Origin: Enterobacillus tribolii
GTDB taxonomy: Bacteria; Pseudomonadota; Gammaproteobacteria; Enterobacterales; Enterobacteriaceae
Assembly (NCBI RefSeq): GCF_003363015.1
Contig: NZ_QRAP01000001.1
Coordinates: 419,162-483,161, forward strand
Direction of reading: 5' to 3'
Length of the DNA stretch: 64,000 nt
Position numbers and translations under genes: made by a program. Every line of letters starts with the position of its first letter. The stretch's first letter is position 1. Below are positions 19,484 to 29,918 of the stretch, piece by piece. A model generated the notes under the pieces. The model ran no database searches. It saw only the letters and a list, made by a program, of their open reading frames with translations, and was not told where the DNA came from.

Positions 19484-20512
19484 GTGAGCGTGGGTCCCGT
19501 AATGCTGGACGTGGCCGGTTATGAACTGGACGCGGAAGATCGTGAAGTTTTGCAACACCCGCTGGTTGGCGGGCTGATTCTGTTTACCCGCAATTACCAT
19601 GATCCGGAGCAGTTGCGTGAACTGGTGCGTCAAATCCGCGCCGCATCGCACGATCGGCTGGTGGTGGCGGTAGATCAGGAAGGCGGGCGCGTGCAGCGTT
19701 TCCGTGAGGGCTTTACCCGCCTTCCGGCGGCGCAGTCCTATGCCGCGTTGAATGCCGAACCGGAGGCGCGGCGTTTGGCGAAGGAAGCCGGATGGCTGAT
19801 GGCCTGTGAGATGATGGCGATGGACATCGACATCAGCTTCGCGCCGGTGCTGGATCTCGGACATACCAGCGCCGCCATCGGCGAGCGTTCTTTCCATGAA
19901 GAGGCCGCCGTGGCAGCGCGCATGGCGGAATGCGTTATCGACGGCATGCATCAGGCCGGAATGAAAACCACCGGCAAACACTTTCCCGGCCACGGCGCGG
20001 TGAGCACGGATTCGCATAAAGAAACGCCGGTTGATAATCGGCCGCTGGCGGAAATCATTAATCATGATATGGTTATTTTCAGGCAATTGATGGCGAAGCT
20101 GGATGCCATAATGCCGGCCCATGTTATCTATCCGCAGGCGGACGCCCGTCCGGCCAGCGGTTCCCCCTACTGGTTGCAACAGGTGCTGCGCGGGCAGATG
20201 GGATTCGGCGGCGTGATTTTCTCCGACGATCTCTCGATGGAAGGCGCCGCGATCATGGGGAGTTATGCCGAGCGCGGTCAGGCGTCGCTGGACGCAGGTT
20301 GCGACATGATCCTGGTGTGCAACAACCGTCGGGGCGCGACGGACGTACTGGATAATTTGGCCTTCGTCACCGCAGAGCGGGTGACGCATCTGTATCATAA
20401 TGATAACGGGAATCTGACGCGTGAGGCGCTGATGTCCTCTGAACGATGGAAAAAAGCGCATCTGGAGCTGGAGCAGCTTCATCAGCGTTGGCAGGAGAGT
20501 CAGCAGGCGTAA
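19484..20512 (+). CDS. nagZ: Beta-N-acetylhexosaminidase
   Basis: 342 residues from GTG 19484, preceded by AGAGGG; E. coli NagZ has 341 and begins with the same MGPVMLDV-like sequence. The frame continues upstream to 19436 without support. This cytoplasmic GH3 enzyme removes GlcNAc from anhydromuropeptides in cell-wall recycling. The family motif KHFPGHG with the catalytic DSH loop and the [10 protein letters not shown] nucleophile region are present. It works upstream of the murein-tripeptide enzymes found at 57-64 kb. Confidence 0.95.
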   Translation: MSVGPVMLDVAGYELDAEDREVLQHPLVGGLILFTRNYHDPEQLRELVRQIRAASHDRLVVAVDQEGGRVQRFREGFTRLPAAQSYAALNAEPEARRLAKEAGWLMACEMMAMDIDISFAPVLDLGHTSAAIGERSFHEEAAVAARMAECVIDGMHQAGMKTTGKHFPGHGAVSTDSHKETPVDNRPLAEIINHDMVIFRQLMAKLDAIMPAHVIYPQADARPASGSPYWLQQVLRGQMGFGGVIFSDDLSMEGAAIMGSYAERGQASLDAGCDMILVCNNRRGATDVLDNLAFVTAERVTHLYHNDNGNLTREALMSSERWKKAHLELEQLHQRWQESQQA

Positions 20513-20613
20513 ACGGCGCGATGGGAATGATGAGATCCGCGGCGCATACATAATGGTTAAGGCGATGACGGCGCAGGGAGAAGGCGCCCGTCTGTGGTAA
20601 GCGTGAGGTTAAC

Positions 20614-21156
20614 ATGATTATTTACCTGCATGGATTTGATTCAACCAGCCCTGGAAATCACGAGAAGATAATGCAGTTGCAGTTTATCGATCCGGACGTG
20701 CGTTTTCTCAGCTACAGCACGTTGCATCCGCGTCACGATATGAAGCATCTGCTCAAAGAGGTGGATAAGGCGATACAGCTGGGCAGCGATGAAAACCCGC
20801 TGATTTGCGGCGTTGGTCTGGGCGGGTTTTGGGCGGAGCGCATCGGTTTCCTGTGCGGCATCCGTCAGGTGATGTTTAATCCGAACCTGTTTCCGCAGGA
20901 AAACATGAGTGGGAAGATCGATCGCCCCGAAGAGTATGCGGACATCGCCACCAAGTGCGTGGAAAACTTCCGCGAGAAAAACCGCGATCGTTGCCTGGTG
21001 GTGTTGTCACGCCATGATGAGGTGCTCGACAGCCGGCGCAGCGCGGAGTATTTGCATCCCTTTTATGAAATCATCTGGGATGACGAACAGACCCACAAGT
21101 TCCGTAATATCTCTCCGCATTTGCAGAAAATACGGGCATTCAAGACCGTCGTTTGA
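20614..21156 (+). CDS. ycfP: YcfP family alpha/beta-hydrolase-fold protein
   Basis: 180 residues, the family length (UPF0227). It starts [18 protein letters not shown], the oxyanion-type HG motif of an alpha/beta hydrolase. The nucleophile-elbow position reads [10 protein letters not shown], where the usual Ser is Gly, so classical esterase activity is doubtful. A late SRHDEVLD block may supply acid residues. Last gene of the block; a strong terminator follows. Confidence 0.85.
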   Translation: MIIYLHGFDSTSPGNHEKIMQLQFIDPDVRFLSYSTLHPRHDMKHLLKEVDKAIQLGSDENPLICGVGLGGFWAERIGFLCGIRQVMFNPNLFPQENMSGKIDRPEEYADIATKCVENFREKNRDRCLVVLSRHDEVLDSRRSAEYLHPFYEIIWDDEQTHKFRNISPHLQKIRAFKTVV

Positions 21157-21170
21157 GAGCGGCGCAAATA

Positions 21171-21203
21171 AAAAACCGCGGTTGCTGAGGCCGCGGTTTT
21201 TTT
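21171..21203. terminator. Bidirectional terminator between ycfP and potD
   Basis: AAAAACCGCGG (21171-21181) pairs perfectly with CCGCGGTTTTT (21191-21201), loop 9 nt, with A- and T-runs on both sides. It serves the convergent genes ycfP (+) and potD (-). Confidence 0.9.
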
Positions 21204-21219
21204 ATGCTCTGAACGGGGC

Positions 21220-22278
21220 TCAGCGGCCGGCTTTCAGCTTCTGATAATAGGTTTCGTACAGTTCGCTGGCGCTGCCCACATCGTTCTGCCATTCGCCTTT
21301 GGCGATGGTTTCCGCGTCGGGGTAGAGGGACTTATCACCCGAGATTTCCGGCGGCAGGCGCTTCCTGGCTTCCAGGTTCGGCGTCGGATAGCCGATGGTT
21401 CTCGCCACCTGTTCCGCGATTTCAGGACGCAGCAGGAAGTCGATCAACTTCATCGCGCCTTCTACGTTACGCGCGTTGGCGGGGATTGCCAGGCTGTCCA
21501 TCCAGAATATCCCGCCTTCCTTCGGCCAGATAACCTCAATGGGCGTACCGGCTTCACGGGCGACGAAGGCGGAGCCGTTCCAGATCATCCCCAGGTTGAT
21601 TTCACCTTCCATGAAGGGATTCGCCGGGTTGTCGGAGTTGAAGGCCAGCACGTTGGGCATCAGCTTCTGCAACTCGTGATAGGCGGCTTCGATCTCTTTG
21701 GGATCGGTGGTGTTGCCGGACAGGCCCAGCTTGAGCAGCGCCATCTGGAACACTTCGCGCGCGTCGTCGGTCAGCAGCAGCTGGCCTTTGTACTCGGGCT
21801 TCCACAGGTCGGCCCAACTGGTGACGCTTTTCGGATCGATAGCCTCGGAATTGATGCCGATAGCGGTAGCGCCCCAGATATACGGAATGGAGTAGTCGTT
21901 ATTTGGGTCGAACGGCTTGTGCAGCAGGCTGGGATCGAGATCCTTAAAGTGGGACAGCTTACTCTTGTCGATTTTCTGGATCATGCCCTCTTTGCTCATC
22001 TTGGCGATGAAATAGGTTGAGGGAACGACCAGGTCATATGCGCCTTCTTTGTAGGTTTTCAGCTTGGCGTACATGGTTTCGTTGGACTCATAGGTGGAGT
22101 AAATCACCTTGATGCCGGTTTCTTTGGTGAACTGTTCCAGCAGGCCGGGTGGAACGTATTCCGTCCAGTTGTAGAAGTAGAGCGTGTTGCTGTCGGTTTT
22201 CGGCGCATCGGCAGCGCTGGCGGCGTTAATGCCCATAGCCAGCAGACCTGCGGCTACCAGAGGTGACCACTTTTTCAT
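21220..22278 (-). CDS. potD: Spermidine/putrescine ABC transporter, periplasmic binding protein
   Basis: 352 residues with a signal peptide (cleavage near ASAAD). The mature start TLYFYNWTEYVPPGLLEQF is the PotD/PotF polyamine-binding signature. Acidic and aromatic pocket residues appear in VPSTYFIAKM, YIWGATAIG and MIWNGSAF. It works with PotA, PotB and PotC at 24-27 kb. Normally the four are one potABCD operon, but here cadB separates potC from potD. A good promoter (22375-22403) suggests that potD is transcribed on its own. Confidence 0.95.
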   Translation of the reverse strand: MKKWSPLVAAGLLAMGINAASAADAPKTDSNTLYFYNWTEYVPPGLLEQFTKETGIKVIYSTYESNETMYAKLKTYKEGAYDLVVPSTYFIAKMSKEGMIQKIDKSKLSHFKDLDPSLLHKPFDPNNDYSIPYIWGATAIGINSEAIDPKSVTSWADLWKPEYKGQLLLTDDAREVFQMALLKLGLSGNTTDPKEIEAAYHELQKLMPNVLAFNSDNPANPFMEGEINLGMIWNGSAFVAREAGTPIEVIWPKEGGIFWMDSLAIPANARNVEGAMKLIDFLLRPEIAEQVARTIGYPTPNLEARKRLPPEISGDKSLYPDAETIAKGEWQNDVGSASELYETYYQKLKAGR

Positions 22279-22374
22279 TCAGCGTGTATCCCCATAGTGA
22301 AGGTCGAAACAAGAGACGGAGTGTCCGGAGATTCCGTTCGTGAGTAAAGCACCCTGTTTATCGGCAGGGCGGCC

Positions 22375-22403
22375 ATTATAGGAGCCGCGGGGCGGTGGGT
22401 AAA
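22375..22403 (-). promoter_or_regulatory. Sigma-70 promoter of potD
   Basis: On the minus strand, TTTACC (complement of 22398-22403) is followed after 17 nt by a perfect TATAAT (complement of 22375-22380). It lies about 100 bp upstream of the potD start. Confidence 0.75.
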
Positions 22404-22431
22404 GAAAAGGGGGGAATTTATGCCTTATTTC

Positions 22432-22467
22432 TGCATAAAAATGGGGCGGAAATGTTGTTTTCCGCCC
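22432..22467 (-). terminator. Terminator downstream of cadB
   Basis: On the minus strand GGGCGGAAA and TTTCCGCCC (22444-22467) form a 9-bp stem with a 6-nt loop, followed by a CATTTTTAT run. It lies 14 bp after the cadB stop and upstream of the potD promoter. Confidence 0.75.
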
Positions 22468-22480
22468 GTATTGTTATGCT

Positions 22481-23824
22481 TTAGTCGTTGTTCACCGGTG
22501 GATTGCGGGCGTCGAGCCGGGCATAGGCTTTTTCATGCTCGCTTTGTTTGCGGGCATAAAACATCAGGATGGTCAGGCTGATGATAAACGTGGCGGCCAG
22601 CTTGACGGAGTCTGCGCCGGAGAGGGCGACGAAGCAAAACAGGCAGCCGAGTACCGCGGCGCACACGCTGACGATGTTACGCAGCGATGCGCCTTCCATG
22701 CGGATCAGCGCCACGCAGGAGTAGAAATACGGCAGCATGGTGAGCAGCACCGCAATGCCGATCAGATCGCCGAAGATGTCCGACGTATTGGAACCGCTGG
22801 CGCTCAGGAAGGTCATCAGCGCCATCAGGGCGGTCATTTTCAGCGCGGACAGGATGATGCCTTTGCGCGGTACGCCGTGGGAGTCCACCTCGCCGTAAAT
22901 GCGGGGGAAGTTGCCGTCACGCGCGGCGCGTACGCCGGCCTGACCGACCAGCATCATCCAGGAGCCAAGCGCCGCCAGGCAGGCGAAGGCGGTGAAGGCC
23001 GACACCACCGGCGCGGCCCAGGCGCCGATCATCATTGAAGCGCTGGCGGCAAACGGCGCGCCGGTGTGCGCCATGGTTTGCGCCGGGAACATCCCGCTCA
23101 TCACCTGGGTTGCCATGATGTAGACGATGCCGGCGAGCAGCGTGCCAAGCAGGGTCGCCAGCGGGACGGTGCGCTGCGGGTTTTTTACCAGCCCGGAACT
23201 GACGGCCGCGCTCTCCACGCCGACGAACGCCCACAGGCAAATCAGGATGCTGTGCATGACGGCACGCCCGTCGCCCAGCCCGGAGGTATTCCAGTTCGCC
23301 TGATAAACGGCGGGATCGAACCAGTGCCAGCCAGCGACGGCGGTACCGATGACCGGGATTAACACCAGAATCAGCCCCAGGGTGGTCAGCCGGCTCACCC
23401 AGTTCCCGCCCATCATGTTAACCAGCGCCATGATCCAAATGATAACGATGCTGGCGATGCCTGCGGGCACCGGCTGGTTCAGCATGGGGAAAAACACCGA
23501 GAGGTAGGCGATACCGGCCAGGCAGTCCGCCAGGTTGCCGATCCAGTTGGCGTGGTAGTACAGCACCGCGGTTTGAAACCCGAAGGCCGGCCCCAGGCGT
23601 CCGGCGTAGGCGATAGGGCCGCCCACCTGCGGATCGCGCGTGGTCAGCCGGGCGAAAACGAACGCCAGCGACATGGCGCCGACCAGGGTGATAAGCCAAC
23701 CGAAAAGAGAGATAGAGCCGATTTTAGCCAGATTGGCGGGTAGCAGGGCAATACCGCTGCCCATCATATTTCCCGCCACGATACCCGTACAGGCAAACAG
23801 CCCGATTTGTTTTGAAGACGCCAT
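22481..23824 (-). CDS. cadB: Cadaverine/lysine antiporter
   Basis: 447 residues from ATG 23824 (E. coli CadB has 444); a GTG 42 bp upstream adds residues not seen in the family. The N-terminus MASSKQIGLFACTGIVAGNMMGSGIALLP... is close to E. coli CadB. Other shared blocks are VLYYHANWIGNLAD, LWAFVGVESAAVSSG and FTAFACLAALGSWMM. About 12 membrane segments of the APC superfamily are visible. CadB exchanges lysine for cadaverine, usually beside lysine decarboxylase cadA. No cadA lies here; instead the gene sits between potC and potD on the same strand, which is unusual. Confidence 0.93.
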   Translation of the reverse strand: MASSKQIGLFACTGIVAGNMMGSGIALLPANLAKIGSISLFGWLITLVGAMSLAFVFARLTTRDPQVGGPIAYAGRLGPAFGFQTAVLYYHANWIGNLADCLAGIAYLSVFFPMLNQPVPAGIASIVIIWIMALVNMMGGNWVSRLTTLGLILVLIPVIGTAVAGWHWFDPAVYQANWNTSGLGDGRAVMHSILICLWAFVGVESAAVSSGLVKNPQRTVPLATLLGTLLAGIVYIMATQVMSGMFPAQTMAHTGAPFAASASMMIGAWAAPVVSAFTAFACLAALGSWMMLVGQAGVRAARDGNFPRIYGEVDSHGVPRKGIILSALKMTALMALMTFLSASGSNTSDIFGDLIGIAVLLTMLPYFYSCVALIRMEGASLRNIVSVCAAVLGCLFCFVALSGADSVKLAATFIISLTILMFYARKQSEHEKAYARLDARNPPVNND

Positions 23825-24160
23825 TCCAGCCCCGTTAACGTCAGCACTTGTGCTGCGGTCCTTCACGGCTTGCTTCTGTTTTTATGAAAAGTATTCCTGA
23901 CGGATATTATATGACAAATTGGGATGTGCATCACAATAGATAACTGTGGGAAGGGGGGCAGTGCTGTCTGTACATTTTAAGGTTGAAATTACACTCTTTT
24001 GCTGGCGATGAAGAGTGTCAGCATGATGCTGTTGTAACAGGCGGTCGGCAAATGGCGAAAATATGTTTTTCCGCCATTTGGCTTGTGAGTTTTCAGGCAG
24101 GACAGACAACCAGGTAATGCTCCTTTGATAACCGGAGCATCCAGCGTAATCCCCCTGTGA
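23825..24160. promoter_or_regulatory. potC-cadB gap with cadB promoter candidate
   Basis: 336 bp. On the minus strand a perfect TATAAT (complement of 23906-23911) lies about 80 nt before cadB, with a weak -35 (TTGTGA at 19 nt). TGTGATGCACATCCC just upstream resembles half a CRP site. Further left, 24049-24080 forms a 9-bp hairpin (CAAATGGCG/CGCCATTTG) extended by A/T pairs. ATGCTCC/GGAGCAT (24118-24141) forms another hairpin after potC. Neither has a strong U-run. The 75-codon frame at 23882-24109 does not look coding. Confidence 0.5.
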
Positions 24161-24940
24161 TTACTGACCTTTCGTTCTGTCGCGCAAAATAAACTGGCTG
24201 GTCAGCACCAATACCAATGACAGCACTAACAGGATCGTCGCCAGCGCATTCACCTCCGGCGAAACCCCGACTTTCACCATTGAGTAAATCTTCAGCGGTA
24301 AAATTTCATAGCTCGGACCGGTCACGAACGAAGAAACCACTACGTCATCCATCGACAGCGTGAAGCTCAGCAGCCAGCCGGCGGCGATGGCCGGCATTGC
24401 CAGCGGCAGCAGGATTTTACGCAGAATGGTGACTTCGCCGGCGCCCAGATCTTTGGCGGCTTCGAGCATACGCACGTCGAAGCCCTTCAGGCGCGAGTAG
24501 ACCGTCACTACCACGAACGGCAGGCAGAAGGTGATATGGGAGAACAGCAGCGACCAGAAGCCCAGTGAGACGCCCAGCAGCATAAACAGCACCAGCAGCG
24601 AGATCGCCATCACGATGTCCGGGGACATCATCACCACGAACAGCATGCCGCTGACGAACGGCTTGCCGCGAAAGCGGTAGCGGAACAGCGCGACGGCGGT
24701 CAGCGAGCCGATCAGCGTGGCGAATGTGGCGGAACACACCGCCATCGTGATGGAGTGGCCGGCGGCCTGCAGCAGGCTGTCGTTGTTGACCAGCGTGCTG
24801 TACCAGTCCAGCGTGAAGCTTTTCCAGTTGATACCGAAACGCGAACTGTTGAACGAGTTGGCGATCAAAATGATTATCGGGATATAGAGATACGCATAAA
24901 CCAGGCTCATGAAGCCGCCGCGCAGTAAACGTCCGATCAT
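24161..24940 (-). CDS. potC: Spermidine/putrescine ABC transporter permease PotC
   Basis: 259 residues, about six membrane segments. It opens [31 protein letters not shown], typical of PotC/PotI. The EAA loop reads EAAKDLGAGEVTILRKILLP. It overlaps potB by 4 bp (ATGA), implying translational coupling. Together with PotB it forms the polyamine channel. Confidence 0.95.
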   Translation of the reverse strand: MIGRLLRGGFMSLVYAYLYIPIIILIANSFNSSRFGINWKSFTLDWYSTLVNNDSLLQAAGHSITMAVCSATFATLIGSLTAVALFRYRFRGKPFVSGMLFVVMMSPDIVMAISLLVLFMLLGVSLGFWSLLFSHITFCLPFVVVTVYSRLKGFDVRMLEAAKDLGAGEVTILRKILLPLAMPAIAAGWLLSFTLSMDDVVVSSFVTGPSYEILPLKIYSMVKVGVSPEVNALATILLVLSLVLVLTSQFILRDRTKGQ

Positions 24941-25797
24941 TCCAGTTCCACCTTCTTGTTCATCATCTTGCCCACCCGGTAATACACCAGCAGCAACAGC
25001 CCCATGACCAGCGTCAGGCAGATGCTGGTGGCAGCGCCGAACGGCCAGTCGCGGATGTTAAGAAACTGACTTTTGATGACGTTGCCGATCAGCAGGTTTT
25101 TGGCGCCGCCCAGCAGGTCGGAGACGTAAAACAGGCCCATCGCGGGCAGCATCACCAGCAGGCAGCCGGCGATAATGCCCGGCATGGTCAGCGGAATAAC
25201 AATGCGCAGGAAGGTCTGCAGGCGGTTGGCGCCCAAATCGCGCGCGGCCTCCAGCAGTGGTTTGTCGAGTTTCTCAATGCTGGAGTAAAGCGGCATCACC
25301 ATAAACGGCAGCAGGATGTAAACCAGACCCAGCACCACCGCCGACGAAGTGTACATGATGCGCATCGGCTCGTTGATAATGCCGGCCCAGAGTAAAAATT
25401 CGTTGAGATAACCGCGGGTGCTGAGGAAAATTTTCAGCCCGTAGATCCGGATCAGGGAATTGGTCCAGAAGGGGACGATCAGTAAAAACAGCAACAGCGG
25501 CTGCATGCGTTTGGGCAGCCGCGCCAGAATAAAGGCAAATGGATACCCGATCACCAAACAGCATAACGTCGCCGCCAGCGCCATATTGATGGAGTGCAGC
25601 AGCACCTGGGCGTAAAGCGGATCGAACAGCCGGGTATAGTTATCCAGGGTGAAAACCATCTGAATCAGATTGGCGTCGTCGCGGGTCAGGAAGCTGGTGA
25701 TGATAATCATCAGGTTCGGCATAAAGACGAACAGTACCAGCCAGGCGACGACGGTGGTGATGACGATGTTCTGAAAAAGTTTACGTGTTTTTTTCAT
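24937..25797 (-). CDS. potB: Spermidine/putrescine ABC transporter permease PotB
   Basis: 286 residues from ATG 25797, which overlaps the end of potA by 17 bp; a longer start at 25824 lies deeper in potA and is not favoured. Blocks such as [19 protein letters not shown] and [18 protein letters not shown] (EAA loop) are nearly identical to E. coli PotB. It ends NKKVELE as in E. coli. Inner-membrane subunit. Confidence 0.95.
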   Translation of the reverse strand: MKKTRKLFQNIVITTVVAWLVLFVFMPNLMIIITSFLTRDDANLIQMVFTLDNYTRLFDPLYAQVLLHSINMALAATLCCLVIGYPFAFILARLPKRMQPLLLFLLIVPFWTNSLIRIYGLKIFLSTRGYLNEFLLWAGIINEPMRIMYTSSAVVLGLVYILLPFMVMPLYSSIEKLDKPLLEAARDLGANRLQTFLRIVIPLTMPGIIAGCLLVMLPAMGLFYVSDLLGGAKNLLIGNVIKSQFLNIRDWPFGAATSICLTLVMGLLLLVYYRVGKMMNKKVELE

Positions 25798-26920
25798 CAG
25801 GCAGCACCACCTCCCAGCTTTCAACCCAGGTTACCGCCATTTTTTGGTTCAGCGAGTGGTCGAAGTCGGGATCGTCTTCGTTAAAGAATTCGCTGACCAT
25901 CACGATTTTGCCGTTCTCCAGTTCGACGGTGGAGTCCAGCGTCATGCCTTTATAGTTGCGCTCGCGTACGTAGCCGATCAGGCCGTCCACCTGCTCGTTG
26001 TCGTTGATTTCCTCGACCCGCAGGTCTTCAGGACGCAGCAATACGTGCAGCTTCTCGCCGGGCGCTACCGTCAGATCGGCGCTGACGTAAATATCGCACT
26101 CGCGGCCTTCCACGTTGGCGCGCACGCGCTGTTCGTCGATGCGGTGCAACACTGTAGCGTCGAACATGTTGATTTCGCCGATAAAGTCAGCGACAAACAG
26201 GTTCTTCGGCTCTTCATAAATTTCACGCGGCGTGCCGTCTTGCTCGATGCGTCCTTCGCGCATCACCACGATGCGGTCGGACATGGTCAGCGCTTCTTCC
26301 TGATCGTGGGTGACGAAAACGAAGGTAATGCCCAGCTTGCGCTGCAACGCTTTGAGTTCGTTCTGCATCTGCTTGCGCAGCTTATAGTCCAGCGCTGACA
26401 ACGACTCGTCCAGCAACAGTACGTGCGGCTTGTTGACCACGGCGCGGGCGATAGCCACGCGCTGCTGCTGGCCGCCGGAAAGCTGGTGCGGCTTGCGCTG
26501 GGCAAACTCTTCCAACTGCACCATGCGCAGGGCGTCGGTGACGCGCGGGGCGATCTCATCGGCCGGCTTTTTTTGCATCCGCAGGCCGAAAGCGACGTTT
26601 TCAAAAACCGTCATGTGCGGGAACAGGGCGTAGCTCTGAAATACGGTGTTAACGTGACGGTGTTCGGCCGGGACGTTGGTGATGTCTTCGCCATCCAGCA
26701 CCACGCGCCCGTCGTCCGCGCTTTCCAGCCCGGCGATAAGACGCAGCACGGTAGTTTTACCGCAGCCGGACGGGCCGAGGATGGTCAGAAATTCACCGTG
26801 CTTGATGGTTAGATCGAGGCCGGAAATGATGTTTTTACCGTCAAAACTTTTGCTGATGTTGCTCAGTTCAACGACAGGCCGTATTAAACCGGCCGAATGC
26901 AGAGAGGATGTCTCAGTCAT
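25781..26920 (-). CDS. potA: Spermidine/putrescine ABC transporter ATPase PotA
   Basis: 379 residues. Walker [11 protein letters not shown]-loop FQSYALFPH, signature LSGGQQQRV, Walker B VLLLDE followed by SLSALD, and switch VTHD are all intact. The C-terminal third is the TOBE-type regulatory domain, where spermidine feedback inhibits transport in E. coli. First gene of potABC, divergent from pepT. Confidence 0.95.
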   Translation of the reverse strand: MTETSSLHSAGLIRPVVELSNISKSFDGKNIISGLDLTIKHGEFLTILGPSGCGKTTVLRLIAGLESADDGRVVLDGEDITNVPAEHRHVNTVFQSYALFPHMTVFENVAFGLRMQKKPADEIAPRVTDALRMVQLEEFAQRKPHQLSGGQQQRVAIARAVVNKPHVLLLDESLSALDYKLRKQMQNELKALQRKLGITFVFVTHDQEEALTMSDRIVVMREGRIEQDGTPREIYEEPKNLFVADFIGEINMFDATVLHRIDEQRVRANVEGRECDIYVSADLTVAPGEKLHVLLRPEDLRVEEINDNEQVDGLIGYVRERNYKGMTLDSTVELENGKIVMVSEFFNEDDPDFDHSLNQKMAVTWVESWEVVLPDEKNT

Positions 26921-27282
26921 TTATTTTGCTACTCTATCCCGTTAAGTGTGCAGATAGAACCGCCGCCGGAAAAAGACTGCGGGAGAGCCAGGCATGTTCC
27001 AGGGCTCTAAACCGGCGGCGCCAATCGAAATTTTAGAGCGCGCATGATAGACCGTGCAGGCCGGAATGAAAAGCCGCAAGGCCAACAAAAGGCAGATTTT
27101 CCCGGCAAAAGTACCATATCGCCCAAGCGGATACCCCTGTTTTGAGTTGTAGTCGTATTTTATGCTTTTTTGTCGTCCGCGTTATTTTCTGGCTCAGGCA
27201 AATGTAAATAAAACTGACCTGACGCAATATATCCTCGGCGGCCGCTCCGCATAATGAGTTGCTGCATAACGAGGATACGCCG
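26921..27282. other. Divergent potA/pepT promoter region
   Basis: 362 bp with no credible gene; a 92-codon minus-strand frame that overlaps pepT is spurious. It must carry both promoters. I could not place a clear FNR site, although pepT is FNR-dependent in Salmonella. Confidence 0.4.
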
Positions 27283-28515
27283 ATGAATAATTTACTCGAT
27301 CGCTTTTTCAACTACGTTGCGGTTGATACCCAGTCCAAACCGAATGTGCGTTCGGTGCCGAGTACTGACGGCCAGATGAAACTGGCGCGCGCGCTGCAAA
27401 AAGAGTTGACGGAGTTGGGGCTGGAGCAGGTCAGCCTGAGCGAGCATGGTTGCCTGACGGCGACGCTTCCCGCCAACGTGACCTGGAAAACCCCGGTGAT
27501 CGGGTTTATTTCCCATCTCGATACCGCGCCGGACAGCAGCGGGAAAAACGTAAATCCGCAGGTGCTGGAGAATTACCGCGGCGGCGATATCGCATTGGGC
27601 ATCGGCGACGAAGTGCTTTCACCGGTGATGTTTCCGGTGCTGCATACGCTGCTCGGGCAAACGCTGATCACCACCGACGGCAAAACCTTGCTGGGCGCGG
27701 ACGACAAAGCGGGCATCGCCGAAATTATCACCGCGATGGTGCGCCTGAAGCACCAGCAGATCCCGCACGGCGAGATCCGCATCGCCTTCACGCCGGACGA
27801 AGAAGTGGGCAAGGGCGCGCATTATTTCGACGTGGAATCCTTCGGCGCCGACTGGGCGTATACCGTTGATGGCGGCGGCGTGGGAGAGCTGGAGTGCGAG
27901 AACTTCAACGCGGCGTCGGTGACGATAAAGATCGTCGGTAACAACGTGCATCCCGGCAGCGCCAAGGGCGTGATGGTGAACGCGCTGTCGCTGGCTAACC
28001 GCATTCATCAGGCGCTGCCGCCGGAAGAAACGCCGGAGCATACCGAAGGCTATGAAGGCTTTTACCACCTGAATTCGATGAAGGGTACGGTGGATAAAGC
28101 GGAAATGCACTATATCATCCGTGATTTCAGCCGTGACGGCTTCGAGGCGCGCAAGAAACGTATGCTGGACATCGCCAAAAAGGTCGGCAAAGGGCTGCAT
28201 CGCGATTGCTACATCGAAGTGACGCTAGACGATACCTACTACAACATGCGCGATGAAGTAGCAAAGCATCCGCACGTGATCGAACTGGCGCGTCAGGCGA
28301 TGCTGGACCTGGACATTGAGCCGGTGATGCGGCCGATTCGCGGCGGCACCGACGGCGCGCAGCTTTCTTTCCGCGGTTTGCCCTGCCCGAATTTGTTCAC
28401 CGGCGGCTATAACTTCCACGGCAAGCATGAGTTCATTACGCTGGAAGGTATGGAGAAGGCGGTGTCGGTGATTATGCGCATCGCGGAACTGACGGCGCAG
28501 CGGGTGAAGCCGTAA
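27283..28515 (+). CDS. pepT: Tripeptidase T (peptidase T)
   Basis: 410 residues from ATG 27283, preceded by AACGAGGA; E. coli PepT has 408. M20 metallopeptidase that removes the N-terminal residue from tripeptides. Zinc ligands and catalytic residues are visible in [28 protein letters not shown] and [10 protein letters not shown]-like C-terminal motifs ([15 protein letters not shown]). Divergent from potABC as in E. coli. Confidence 0.96.
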   Translation: MNNLLDRFFNYVAVDTQSKPNVRSVPSTDGQMKLARALQKELTELGLEQVSLSEHGCLTATLPANVTWKTPVIGFISHLDTAPDSSGKNVNPQVLENYRGGDIALGIGDEVLSPVMFPVLHTLLGQTLITTDGKTLLGADDKAGIAEIITAMVRLKHQQIPHGEIRIAFTPDEEVGKGAHYFDVESFGADWAYTVDGGGVGELECENFNAASVTIKIVGNNVHPGSAKGVMVNALSLANRIHQALPPEETPEHTEGYEGFYHLNSMKGTVDKAEMHYIIRDFSRDGFEARKKRMLDIAKKVGKGLHRDCYIEVTLDDTYYNMRDEVAKHPHVIELARQAMLDLDIEPVMRPIRGGTDGAQLSFRGLPCPNLFTGGYNFHGKHEFITLEGMEKAVSVIMRIAELTAQRVKP

Positions 28516-28550
28516 GGCGTTTTTTCTTTTCTTCGTAAGACATAAACAAT

Positions 28551-28583
28551 AAAAAACCGGGTTCATATGAACCCGGTTTTTTT
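28551..28583. terminator. Bidirectional terminator between pepT and gntT
   Basis: A near-perfect palindrome: AAAAAACCGGGTTCAT pairs with ATGAACCCGGTTTTTT. Long A and T tracts flank the stem on both strands; the genes are convergent. Confidence 0.92.
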
Positions 28584-28601
28584 GTGCGCACTAGAAGGCG
28601 A

Positions 28602-29918
28602 TCAGATGACGTTAGCCAGTAACAGACAACCGATCAGGCCGCAGACGGAGATGATGGTTTCCAGCACGGACCAGGACTTGATGGTCTCGCCGATGCTCAG
28701 GTTAAAGTACTCTTTAAACAGCCAGAAGCCCGGATCGTTCACGTGAGAGAAGATAACGCTGCCGGAGCCGACGGCCAGTACCATCAGTTCCGGGCTGACG
28801 CCGGTGGTGGCGATCAGCGGGGTAACGATGCCGCCGGTGGTGATCGCTGCGACGGTAGCGGAACCCAGCGCCAGACGCAGGGCGGCGGCAATGGTCCAGG
28901 CCATCAGGATCGGGGAGGCGGCTGAACCGGCCATCAGCGCAGCGATGTATTTCTCAACGCCGCCGTCGACCAGAATCTGTTTGAAGGCGCCGCCGCCGCC
29001 GATGATCAACAGCATCATGGCGATGATTTTGATGGAGTCGGTGATCGTGTCCATCACCTGATCCATGCTGCGACCGCGCAGCAGGCCGAAGGTGAAGATA
29101 GCAATCAGGACCGCGATCAGCGTCGCCATTACCGGGTCGCCGAGGAATTCAGCGTAGGGCAGGAACGCATGGCCTTTCGGCAGGGTCATTTCGGCAACCG
29201 CACGGCCAGCCATCAGGATAACCGGCACCAGGGTGGTGGCGACGCTGATGCCAAAGCTCGGCATTTCTTCTTCGGTAAAGGTTTTGGTGCTGTGCAGGCC
29301 AGCCGGAACCGGCTTATCGATTTTCTTCAGCATACGGGCATACACCGGACCGGCCAGAATAACGGTCGGGATGGCGATCAGCGTACCGTAGAGCAGGGTA
29401 CGGCCCATGTCGGCGTTGAAGATGATGGCGATAGCCGTCGGGCCGGGGTGCGGCGGCAACAGGGCGTGCGTCACGGACAGCGCCGCAGCCATGGGAACGC
29501 CGATATACAGCAGCGGAATGCGCGCGGTAACTGCGATGGTGAAGACCAGCGGCAGCAACAGCACGAAGCCGACCTCGTAGAACAGGGCGAAACCGACCAC
29601 GAAGCCGGTCAGGACGATAGCCCATTGAATATGCTTCACGCCGAATTTATCGATCAGCGTGGTGGCGATGCGCTGGGCGCCGCCACAGTCAGCCAGCAGT
29701 TTGCCCAGCATGGCGCCGAAACCCATGATCAGCGCCAGGCTGCCCAGCGTGCCGCCGACGCCAGCCTTGATAGAGCCGATGACTTTATCGACGGGCATGC
29801 CCTGTAACAGGCCAACAACTAATGCGACAAGAATCAGAGAGAGAAATCCGTTCAGTTTAAAACGGATCATGAGCAGCAGTAGCAGTGCCACACCTATCGC
29901 TACGATCACTAATGGCAT
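28602..29918 (-). CDS. gntT: High-affinity gluconate permease
   Basis: 438 residues, the GntP-family length, with 12 or more hydrophobic segments. Start MPLVIVAIGVALLLLLM and blocks GFALFYEVGFVLLLPL, LLPPHPGPTAIA and FSHVNDPGFWLFKEYF match E. coli GntT closely, better than GntU or IdnT as I recall them. It imports gluconate by proton symport. GGAGATG lies before the ATG. A strong palindrome that fits GntR is 135 bp upstream. It may supply ketogluconate metabolism that converges with the kdu pathway at KDG. Confidence 0.9.
   Translation of the reverse strand: MPLVIVAIGVALLLLLMIRFKLNGFLSLILVALVVGLLQGMPVDKVIGSIKAGVGGTLGSLALIMGFGAMLGKLLADCGGAQRIATTLIDKFGVKHIQWAIVLTGFVVGFALFYEVGFVLLLPLVFTIAVTARIPLLYIGVPMAAALSVTHALLPPHPGPTAIAIIFNADMGRTLLYGTLIAIPTVILAGPVYARMLKKIDKPVPAGLHSTKTFTEEEMPSFGISVATTLVPVILMAGRAVAEMTLPKGHAFLPYAEFLGDPVMATLIAVLIAIFTFGLLRGRSMDQVMDTITDSIKIIAMMLLIIGGGGAFKQILVDGGVEKYIAALMAGSAASPILMAWTIAAALRLALGSATVAAITTGGIVTPLIATTGVSPELMVLAVGSGSVIFSHVNDPGFWLFKEYFNLSIGETIKSWSVLETIISVCGLIGCLLLANVI

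Noticed and set aside
23882-24109. 75-codon minus-strand ORF between potC and cadB
   Set aside because: Covers hairpins and the likely cadB promoter; no recognisable protein features.
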